The notes beneath the pieces were generated by a model. The model saw only the letters and a program-made list of their open reading frames with translations, did no database searches and was not told the DNA's origin. A DNA stretch of 64,000 bases, taken from assembly GCA_902728285.1 (NCBI GenBank), contig CACVBU010000520.1:134261-198260 (forward strand). Direction: 5' to 3'. Positions 27,501 to 39,500 of this stretch are shown here, in pieces. The number at the start of each line of letters is the position of its first letter. Positions within the stretch are counted from its first letter, which is position 1. Source of the stretch: Clytia hemisphaerica. Taxonomy: Eukaryota > Cnidaria > Hydrozoa > Leptothecata > Clytiidae. The position numbers were made by a program, and so were the translations under genes.

Positions 27501-30500
27501 AACTTTATTCCAAGTCCCATTCCAGATCCAGATAAAGATATCAGGCTTGAATTCGATCCACACTTGCATCAAATTCTAATGGATCAAATGGTCAATCCCC
27601 GGTACAACTGGCGTAAAAGATATACTCAACATATAAAAGTTCAATGTCCATCGTCCAAAGAGCTTCATTTCTATTACTGGGAGAAATATAATAATGCTTT
27701 TTTTGCGATCATTAAATTTTGGAATATTATTGTTCTAGATGTTTTCCCCAAGGTGATGTTTCACGGAATCAGTGCGGATGATTCGACAACAATATTAACT
27801 TCCTTAAAGGGAATGATGACAAAAGATGAATTTATGAAGTATTTTAAAGAAGAAGAAGAAAACGATGAAATAGCTGTAATCCATTTACCATTTTTTGATG
27901 AAAAAGTAGATGATACATACTTTCAACCAATGAAATTCAACGATGAAAACACGATCAATTTAATCAAAAGCAGTTTCATTGACCAGTCTCCTGTCCTTCA
28001 ACATGGAAATATTGTTGTAAAAGATTGGGACGATTATCGTAAACCCATGTTTTTCAAGTTGCTATTTGAGAAAATCAACTCTATTTTGTGTAAAAAAAAT
28101 TGAATAAACATTTTGACTGTTACAATTCTGAAGAATTTGGCATTCATCATGATTTAACATTTTTGAATTTTTCAGCAAAAATTATCTCTACAGGGTGTCC
28201 CATAAAACAATAAAATCTACTGCTCATCAAAATCCTGTAGGGAAATGAGAGTCTGTTTATCGATTGTAAATTCTGTACGTAATATAGAAATCTATTTAAC
28301 ACTGAGAGACGTGAATGTGAGTTATATGTGAGAGGTGCGTTTCACTATAAATTTAATCTAATGTGACCTATTTCCTGTTTTCTTAATTTGGTTAGTTCAA
28401 AGAATTTATTTGCATTTTATATCTTTTGTTCTCCATTTTCTATTCCGTTTCAAACCCGAAAATATTTTTTATAATATTATTATAGAATCAAATATTACAC
28501 GTTTTTTTTATTAGAGCACCTAAAATTTGGCTGAGCCTGGATGTGCTAATTTATTTAGAAATTTTCAGCCTAAAATGTTTTAAAATACGTTCTTTATTTT
28601 TCAGACTACTCTAAATCGACAACACCATGCAAAATAAAGAGCACTTAACATTGGTAAAATTTGGACATATTTGACTCTCGATTTAAAAAAATCCTTGACT
28701 AAGTTCGGTTAAAACTGCTCGAAATGAGGAAAAAAATGTAGCTTCTTGTAATATTTTTCCAAACTGAGACTGGGCATGTTCTTACGGTGTTCTTAATTTT
28801 TCGACGATTTTCAGCCTCGATGCTCTTATAAACTGGGTTCTAATAAAAAAAATGTGTAATCTTTAAAGGTTTCGTTTTTACATAAGTGTTCCCGTTTCAT
28901 ATCAGACACATATTTCAAATCAGGACAGTGTCTTCCTATTGTTACATTATGCTTATATAAGCAAAAAATGTTTTTATTTTCCTCTTTCTGACCAATCTTG
29001 CTCCACATCCGTATCGATCCAAAGTGAAAACGCTTGTTAATTTAAATTGATGAGTAAGCAAACGTTATCACGGGAGTTTCTAAACGTCGACCAGAAATGA
29101 CGACCACGACCGGCGACCACGACCAGCGACCAGATAAATTTAGGTTATCGAGTTCTTCCCTCGCTCCAACGTAGAGTGTTTCTCCTAATCATTAGAATAT
29201 ATTTAATATTGAAGAGTAAGCTCACCCCTGTCTCATCTAATTAAAGCCACGTGCCAAATACGTAAAACAACCATTTCGACGCTCTTGGAGCTTGATTATG
29301 GTGTCAATTTTGATCCTTTTGTATTATCAGCATCACAATAATTAATGGCACAAAATCTTTTGAAAATGGTTTGAAAAGCTTTGTATTTCATCATCAGATT
29401 GTTATTTCTGTCGAAATTAGTCATTTTGTCAGCATAAAGACAATAGAGTAATTGATTAGATTCATATCTCTAAAACTGGCCTTCCCAATTTTTTCCTACT
29501 GACAAGTTCGATCTATCTACTAAAGGCATCTCATTCAGCATAATTAAAATATTTGGTTTATTAAAGCTTACAGACATCATACTTAATGACCCTGTCAATA
29601 CTTTTGTCAAATAGTGTCACTTTGTCAAGAAAATGACTGGTTACTTCAAAGGCCACTTTTTAGTATTCTGAGGACTTGATTTAAACATTCTCTGCGGTGG
29701 AGAGAGCAGATAAACTCGATAATCCAAATTCATCTGGTCGCCGGTCGTGGTCGCTGGTCGTGGTCGCTATTTCTGGTCGATGTTTACAAACTCCCCGTTA
29801 TCATTCTTATTTAAAAAAAATCTTTAAACAAAACCTTTGTTTGCAACAAGCAACATGCTGAATTGACCTACCTGAGATAGATAGCCGGAAACATGCTAAA
29901 TGAAGATGAAAATGTTCGAACGAAAAAGAAAAGATAACAGCATAGCACAGCATAGAGATACGCAAGCTTGAAAAACATGATGAAGCTCGTTTCACACTAG
30001 CTTTTCGATGTCTTAGAGATAAAGAGCCATGCTAAATTTTTGGCACAAACAAAAAAACACCCCTGTCTCACAGCAGAGAAATGGGATGGAATATGAAAGT
30101 GCTACTCTGATTAGCCGAAGTGTTACTAATAAAAGTAGGTTGGTATTTTTTGTTTTTGATACATTACAGTACTCTTTAAACTTTCAGTATCCAGTAACAA
30201 ATTTTACACCAGCTTTTAGTCTGAAAAGTTCTCATCACAATGATACGAAATTATTTCTTAAAAATTTGATAGAAATTCATTAAAGACAGATTTGATTTCT
30301 TATTTTCTTGCCCTTTAGCTTTTAATCTAATTATGCCGTCATTATGCCGTTACATCATTAGAATTGCTACAAATTCTGAGAAAGAAAATATAGGTATCTT
30401 TTGGTATTAAAAAGGTCTCCCCAAAATATAAGCTCCTTAAGTTTACTCATAATTTGACCGGAAACAAAAGAATTTCGTCATACCACGCTAATTATACAAC

Positions 30501-33500
30501 TTTTTTAAAGCAACAACAAAAGAAATCCATAAGCTTGAAACAAACTCCCTTAAGGGTATAAGACGAGCCGCTTGTCTATGGTTCTCAAGAAGCTACAGCG
30601 GGGATAAAAATTTCCAATGGGGATAAAAATTCCATCGTTCCAAGGTTAACAAATCCAGTGGGATGGTTATGGAGTGCAATTTCTAAACAATGAATTTCGA
30701 ATGGGGATGAAATCAAAGTCAATCTTCGGGGGGCTGAAACTCTGAGGTATTTTTCCCACCGGGGACGGATCTTTTGCCTAATTTTCCAGTGGGGCTGGGG
30801 CCCAAGCGGGTCTGTGACACAGGGGTGTAAAAACAATCCTTTCTTTCATGTAAAGATAACTCTAAGCTCTTTGAAGATAAAATCTAATGAAACAACTTCC
30901 ACAAACCCAAAATTTGGACCAAATTTGGCTAAAAAATTTTTTTAAACAAATCTTGAAGTCATTTTAAAGGGATAATCGGATAGTTTGAGATATTTAGATT
31001 ACAGAAGCCTTCAGTGGTACTTAGTAAAACTTTCAAAGTATTTTTGTGTAACAATTTTCCAAAATCGAGATATCAAAATTTGAAATTTTTGAAAATGGGT
31101 TCTTATCCAGTTCTTACGTTGAAATTCTATTGTTTTCATCCTAAAAGCTAAAAACTTGTAACTTAAATATCTCGACTTTGGAAAATAGTTAGGTAAATAT
31201 ATTTTGAGATTTTGCTCAGAGCAATAGAAGGATCCCACATGCCAAATATTACAAACCATCTGATTATCCCTTTAGTTACAATTTTGCATCACTGTGTAAA
31301 AAATCAGGAAAAACTGAAGAAGAAATTTCACAAAAAACCCTATTTTTTAGTTCATTTTCCCTAAAACGACAAAAAGGAAATTTCCCCAAATAAGAAAATC
31401 CGACTTTACGGCCAAAATAAATTTTCCAGAAAAAATGGATTCAGTCACTTTTTAAAGAACCTTGCCCTTTATCTTTATGCAAAAAATTAGGAAAAGTTAA
31501 AGAAGAAATTTCAGTCCAAAAAACAACATTTTTAGGCACTTTTTGGCTCAAATTTTCAAAAACATTTTTTCAAAAATCGGGCTCTATCAGATTCTAAACA
31601 ATACAATTTTACATCAGTGTGCAAAACATCGGCAAAAAATACCAGGTCAATTTCATGTTTTGGCTGAAAGGTGTGCCGTAGTTAGGTAGGAAATCCTACC
31701 AAGGTCACGTGACATTACAATAGAATTTCAGCGCTTGACCAATCAGAAGCTTCGCGGGATTTCGAAAACAACAGCAACAATATTTTTTCCCGTATTCATT
31801 TTTTTTTGCTCGGGAGAGCTCAAAGCACAATATCTTGCCCTTCGGGTTTTATAAATCTGTGGTTTCATAATGGTGAATAACGATACGTTAAATATATCAA
31901 GTTTACAAATTCGCCAAATTTTAAACCAATCACAAAAAACAAAGGATTCCAAGAAAATAGGATGAATGGCAGTTTTTTGACCATTTCAGACACAAATTTG
32001 CGAAATCCACGTCACCAGATATCATTTAGGTTTTTCTTGTAACATTTTTTAGATAGAGCCTGGAAAAGGAGCTATTAACAGCAACACTATCTCATTGGGC
32101 TTTTCCAGAAAATAAATAAATTTTAGGGGGAAGAATATAACATTTTTTAGAAATTTACCCGCGGAGATGGTGAATTTTGACCCCCTGGACATTCAAAATA
32201 ACCCTCAAACCGAGCGAAATTACTCCCAGGTAGGTCCACAAATGCTTTCCAAATAAATTTAACAAGACATACTAAAAGGAGTTACTATGCGTCAGATTTT
32301 TATGTAAGCCTGAAAATCAATTCTGGTAAGTAAATTACAAAATCAGCTGCTAATGTTTTTAAGTTTGGGATTTAAATAAGATTTTCACTTCAACTATACC
32401 AGTTTTCGTGAACAATTTAATTAAAATGTATTTAGCACAGCCATACCGTATATTTACAAAAAATTAATGAATTCTTAAAAATTCGAAAAGAGAACGTTAA
32501 TCTGGCGAAAACATTGTTTTTCAAACAATCAATAAACATCATCAATATAACATAAATATTTTATACAAATTATAGAAAAAATTTTAATCAACAGATGTGA
32601 TGGACCATTTGACTCAAGACTTTGAATACAAACATAAATTGATCAACTGAATTCAAAATTTGTTTATCGTATTTATTTTAAACGAATTATGGAGAAATTT
32701 AAATGAACAGTTGGGACGGACCATTCCAATCGAGAGCTTGAATACAAACATAAATTGATTAACTGAATTCAAAATTTGTTTATCCTATTTATTTTAAACG
32801 AGTTATGGAGAAACGTTTCAATCAACAGATTGACACACTATTAGAGCTCAGACCTTGAATACAAACATAGATTAAATGAATAAATGAATTCAAAATTCAT
32901 TTATCATATTTATTTTAAACGAATCATGGAGAAAATTTCAATCAACAGATGGACTCACTAGAGCCAAGACCTTGAATAAATGCATAAATTGATTGAATTC
33001 AAAATTCACTTACCATATTAATTTTAAACAAATTATGGAGGAAACTTTCAATAAAAAAATGGGACTGTATTACGTCAAGTCTGAACAATTTCGATCACGA
33101 TTTCGTGAACAATGTACCTGATCAGTAAGTGAAAAACTCTAATAAAGGCTTGGGGACACGAGAAGTTTTTTTCGCGTTGGTGCAATACCAACATGCTCCA
33201 TCCCACCAACCTGAAACGCTTTCTCCTGTCTCCAACCCCTTTTTCTTTCTACCAATAAAAGTGAAATCTCATTTTGGCCCTGGGACAATGAAGCAAAATT
33301 GATTCAGGGACAAAATCAGCTTGTCTTTTGGGTATTTCCCTCACTTTTTGTCCCATGAAACAAAAAAAAAGAAAGCATGAGACACGCACTTTTTTTCTTG
33401 TGTTGGTGGGATAGAGCATGTTGCATTGCACCAACGCGAAAAAAACTTCTCGTGTCCCCAAGCCTTAAAGTCATAAAATAACATTTATACTTTACCATTT

Positions 33501-36500
33501 TAGCGAACAATGTATACAATTAACCTCACATTGAGTTCCCTTTGTTTTGGTGTGCTTTTGTTGGTATCGATGACTAGGGGAGACCTGATGATTACATCGT
33601 GTTTAGAAGTCAGAAATATCACCCTTATTCCAATTATTACAATCACGGATGAGGCTGTAGGAAATCCTTATATATTTGATGAAAACTTAAATTATATAGA
33701 TACACAATTAAAATACTTAGTCGAATCAATATTGGATAAACCTTGCTTCACGTTTTGGGCATTTTCTCCAATACAAAGCCGCTTGATTCGGTTTACTGAG
33801 CAAAATTATAGAGAATTTTTCGAGACTGATTTCCAAGCTATAACACGGACTGATGGGAAGGAGTTGATGAAGGTGTTGGAAAATATGCCATATAATAGCA
33901 TTACTAGCAAACAGACGATTTTCTTTTTGGTAAATGGGTTCATCATCTTGTTTAATACCTTTGAAAAACAGATTTCAGTGATCAATAAAGCTAAAACAAT
34001 GTGGGAACGAAAAGAAAGCGATTTCGTGGTATGGAGTTTTGATTTAAGTAGCTTTGAACCATTTCTTGATTGGATACGAAAAGAAAACTTTATTCCAAGT
34101 CCCATTCCAAAGCCCCGTCCAGATACATATATCAGGCTTGAATTTGATCCACACTTGCATCAAATTCTAATGGATCAAATGGTCAATCCCCGGTACGACT
34201 GGCGTGAAAGATATACTCAGCATATAAAAGTTCAATGTCGATCGTCCAAAGAATTTCATTTCTATTACTGGGAGAAATATAATACTGCTTTTTTTGCGAT
34301 CATTAAATTTTGGAATATTATTATTCAAGATGTTTTCCCCAAGGTGATGTTTCACGGAATCAGTGCGGATGATTCGACAACAATATACACTTCCTTCAGG
34401 GAAACGATGACAAAAGATGAATTTATGAAGTATTTTAAAGAAGAAGAAAAAAACGATGAAATAGTTGTCATCCATTTACCTTTTTTTCTTGAAAAAGTAG
34501 ATGATACGTACTTTCAACCAATGAAATTCAACGATGAAAACACAATCAATATAATCGAAAGCAGTTTCATTGACCAGGCCCCTGCCCTTCAACATGGAAA
34601 TATTGTTGTAAAAGATCATGACGATTTTCGTAACCCCGTGTTTTTCAAATTGCTATTTGAGAAAATCAACTCTATTTTGTGTAAGAAAAATTGAATAAAC
34701 ATTTTGACTGTTACAATTCTGAAGAATTTCGCATTCATCATAATTTAACATTTTTGAATTTTTCAGCAAAAATTATCTCTGCAGGGTGACCCATAAAACA
34801 ATAAAATCTCCTGCTCATCAAAATCCTGTAGGGAAATGAGAGTCTGTTTATCGATTGTAAATTCTGTACATAATATCGAAATCTGTTTAAAACTGAGAGA
34901 CGTGAATGTGAGAGGTGCGTTTTACTATAAGTTTATTTAGTTTAATCTAATGTAACTTATTTCCGTTTTTCTTAATTTGGTTAGTTCAAAGAATTTATTT
35001 GCATTTTATATCTTTTGTTCTCCATTTTCTATTCCGTTTCAAACCCGAAAATATCCTTTATAATATTATTATAGAATCAAATAATACACGTTTTTTTTAT
35101 TAGAACACTTAAAATTTGGCTAAGCCTGAATGTGCTAATTTATTTAGCAATTTTCAGCCTAAAAAATTTTCTAAAATAAGTTCTTAATTTTTCGAACTAC
35201 TCTAAATCGACAACACCATGCAAAATAAAGAGCACTTAAAATTGGTAGAATTTGGACATATTTGACTCTCGATTTCAAAAACGTTCGGTTAAAACTGCTT
35301 GAAATGAGGAAAAAAATGTAGCTTCTTGTAATATTTTTCCAAACTGAGACTGGGCATTTTCTTACGATGCTCCTAATTTTCGACGAATTTCAGCCTCGAT
35401 GTTCTTATAAACTGGGTTCTAATAAAAAAACATGTAATCTTTGAAGGTTTTGTTTTTACGTAAGTGTTCCCGTTTCATATCAGACACATATTTCATATCA
35501 GGACAGTGTCTTCAATAAGTGGCTTCATTTCCCATCCAGAAGTCTCGAGTCTAGCCTTTTAGGCTTGGAAGTCAATGAGTTTCCCCTCCCCATAAAATGT
35601 AAAGTACAGCTCGAGAAATTCAAGAGAACACGTTTTTCCAGCGATTATCAGCTGTTTCGGCGATTTTAAGAAAGCTCCGACTTCAAAAATCAGTTGAACA
35701 ATTGAATCATGTTTGATGGTGGGCATTATTATCAATAATATTTTTCTGTGAAAAAAACAAACAAAAAATATAGAAAATCTGCAAAAAGGGCGATTTCCGA
35801 CATATTTGAGCGGAAAAATTTTTTTTCTTAAAAATCCGAATCGGCCACAATTTGGGCACATTACTAATACGCATCTTTGTGCAAAAAAATAGGGAAAACT
35901 GATGATGGAATCTCGAAAATATACCAAAAAACCGGTTTTTCTGGCATATTTTTGGCCGGAAAATTTTGTTTATCAAAAGTCAGGTTCCGTCACATTTTAG
36001 GTATTGCCATTTTGCATCAGTGTGCGAAATTTCATGAAAAATATAAAGTAAAGCTCGAAGAATTCAAGAGAAACCATTTTGCCGGCGATTTTCGGCTGTT
36101 CCAGCGATTTTTAGAAAAGTTCTGGGTGCATGTGCAATGTGAAAAAACAAAGAAATGCAAGGAATAAATCCAATGAAAACCCAGAAAAACGGCGATTTCC
36201 GGCATATTCGGCAGCAAAAACTTTTTTCTCAAAAACTTGGCTCAGCCATGTTTTGAACATGGCTAATACGCATCTTTGTGCAAAAAAAAATGTGTTTTTC
36301 GAAAAAAATTATTGAAAAATTATCGTAAAGAAAACGTTTATCTGGCGATAACATTCTTCTTGGAACATTTTTCAAACAATCAATTATCATCATCAATATA
36401 ACATAAATATTTTACTCAAATTATAGAAAAAAGATTAATCAACAGATGGGGCAGATGAGACTGACAATACCATTCGAATCAAGACTTTTTAAATACAAAC

Positions 36501-39500
36501 ATAAATTGATTGAATTCAAAATTTGTTTATCCTATTTATTTCAAACGAATTATGGAGGAAATTTGAATCAACAGATGGACACACTATTAGAGTTCAGACC
36601 TTGAATACAAACATGAATTGATTGAATTCAAAATTCGTTTATCCTATTTATTTTAAACGAATTATATAGAAACTTTTCAATCAACATATGGACACACTAT
36701 TAGAGCTCAGACCTTGAATACAAACATGAATTGATTGAATTGAGAATTCGTTTATATTTATTTTAAACGATTTATGGAGAAACTTTTCAATCAACAGATG
36801 GACACACTATTAGAGCCCAGACCTTGAATACAATGGATTCAGCCACTTTTTAAAGAACCTTGCCCTTTATCTTTATGCAAAAAACTAGGACAAAAATTAA
36901 AGAAGAAATTTCACACAAAGTCCAAAAAACCCTATTTTTAGGCACTTTTTGGCTCAAATTTGCCCAAAATTTTTTTTTCGAAAATCGGGCTCCGTCACTT
37001 TTTGGGTATTGTTATTTTGCATCACTATGCAAAAAATTAGAGAAAACTAATGCGTTTTTGTATAAGAACATCCAAAATTTTCGAAGCCTTCCGTTGTTCT
37101 TAACTTTTTGAGTTTTAGGCCTGAAAATGTTCTTACAGTGTATGGCCTCTAAAATGCTGGTGGCCCCTAAAATGAAGGTTGGTGCTTAGCAAAGTATTTT
37201 AGCCTACAGTTACACTTTAAACGAAAAATTTTTCCTAAGCTGTTTTGAGTACTTCATATTTTATAAGATGAAGAAGTTTTTAGTTTCAAACAGTACATTT
37301 AGGTGAAATTATGTGGGTTACATAAAAATTGAATCATATCAAAATTACCAAAAAATTGTGTTTAACTGACTCCAGTTCCTATATCCTATATCGAAAAAAT
37401 ACTGCTGAATCGGCAAAAACAGCAAAATTATTTTGCATTTTTGTGTAGAAATGGGTGAAAAATTCTTTCAAAGTCTGATATATTCTTATGGAGTAAAGCG
37501 TTAATCATAGAATTTTGACAAGATACACCACATCCGACAAGAATTGTTTCCAAAGTAAAATTTTCGTTCAAAAATTTTTAATGACGCCAGCCGCTAAAAA
37601 TTGCTATTTCTGCATTTTTGAAATTTTCTATCTTGACATTGCGTTTAAAAAGCTCTCAAATTCTTTAACCTAAAACGATCAATTTTATGCCAGTCAGTTG
37701 GTACATTTATCGGATAACGAGAATATGTCAAAATGTTTATCTGTTTACTTCACTATAATCCATAATTTGGATTTAAAGAAACCTACATTTTCAAACTTGC
37801 ATTTTAACAACCATGAACATGCTGTGAAAATATAAGTAAAGAATTTAAAATCTTCCAAATCACACTTTGAAACAAAGGTAAGAATTTCTACTCGATACCA
37901 ATAGTAGTTTGGAGAAATCGCCAAAAATTCAAACCTTCATTTTGGGAGCCATTAAAAAAAGGAGATCTAACTTTTGAGCAATTAAAAAATATTGTTTCAA
38001 TCATAGTTTTTGTAAAACAACTTTTGGGAAAGATAATAGAGATACTCAAGTTTTGAACACTACAAAAAGTTCGGTGAAATATTTTTAGATTCAACCTCTA
38101 TCTTAGCCTTAAGAACATGCGGAGGCTTAAAAGTTTTTTGATGTTCTAATAAAAGAAACGCGTAGCCTAGTAATCAAAGATCAACATTTACGTCAAGTTA
38201 GGTATTTTTGTGGTAGAAACCTGTAACCTGTAAGCTGTAAGCTGTAACCTGTGACCTGTGACCTGTGACCAGTGACTTTTCACGTGAGCAGAAGGAGGTC
38301 AAACCATTTTTTAGGTTTGTTCATTATTTTAGCGCGTTGGTGAAAATATTTGAAATGATTTTAAATTTGCATTTAATTTGTGGTTAAAAGTAAACCTACA
38401 TTGCTTACTCGCGTGTTGATTTTAAGTGTTGATAATCTAGCGTGATGTTTTAAGATGTTTGGTATCAGGTCACGAAAAATGCCACACCCTTTTATTTCAA
38501 ACATTTGATTTAATTTAATTGTGATGTTAGTAGAAAAATCCTTCTAGAGAACGTTTTCCTATTATATCTTGTTAAATGACGCGCAAAACTTTTTATATTG
38601 AAAATAGGAAGCATTTTTAGCCGTGGCGTTCAAATTTTAGGAGCATTAATATATGGCACTGGGCTATGATGTTACAATATATATTTTAATACATTTATTT
38701 AAACCCGATAAGATACCATCACATCACATCATACTGTTGTCGATACTGCACATAAAAAAATGAAGACATTACCAATTTTGTTATTGCTTACTTTTTTCGT
38801 CTGTCAAATACTTGGTAAGAAAGAAAATAGTTGGTTTAATCTGAAAAAGTTTCGTTTTGAACGTTTACCACAAACAACTTACGCTACATAGAAAAATGCT
38901 CAATCATTTAAAACCTGAAGAAATACGGGTTCAGTTTTTCTCTAGTCCGATCTTCAGGGAACTAAAAATTTTCTTCGAATTAAAGAAAGTCTTTCAAACT
39001 AATTCTAGCCTGGTTCGAATTGTAGAAAGTTTCGAATAATGGAGAGAGAGACTGTATATTTTCGTTACCGTTAGTTAGTAATGTTCGCTACCATTCTATG
39101 TTTCAGGGGCGCCAAAATATCAAGAGGGGCGGAAAGATAAATATGCTGTGAAGGATGCACCGAACATGTACCGTAAGCTAATATGATTACTTTAAAGTCA
39201 GATTAACATCACTTAAATTAAGGTCTGAATTGCTGTGAAAAAAATGCTGAGCTTGCGAAAACATTTCAGTTGTTAAAACGAATCACAACTTATGTAGTAC
39301 AAATTATATCTTTGATCCAAATATCAAAAAATGTGTTGACATCAAAACACAATCTGTTAAAACGCTTTGTTCCAATCAAGGACTAGATAACTCCCCATTG
39401 CAAAATCATTAACATCAATCAGTTAAAAAAAGAAAAGCTGTAGTCAGTCATTCTAGATATGAAATTCCGAATAAGAATTAGCAGAGAATCCACTTGTATT

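Larger units (their letters stand above)
21976..28930 (+). repeat. Segmental duplication copy B (gene B with flanks, inflated by insertions)
   Basis: Same order of blocks as copy A, but interrupted at 22118-23240, 24197-24843, 24955-25628 and 26055-26703. Downstream it shares extra sequence with copy C (to about 28930 versus 35500) that A lacks, so B and C are the closer pair at the 3' side. Confidence 0.85.
32400..35500 (+). repeat. Segmental duplication copy C (gene C with flanks)
   Basis: Begins near TTCGTGAACAATTTAATT, corresponding to the 13780 and 23980 positions of A and B. It contains the tandem block, MITE, gene and long 3' flank. It preserves the empty sites for the hAT-like and PIF-like insertions of copy B. 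Confidence 0.85.

Noticed and set aside
27227..27520. Minus-strand ORFs opposite genes B and C (also 33806-34105, 34167-34475)
   Set aside because: Antisense shadows of the plus-strand coding sequence; not conserved opposite gene A.
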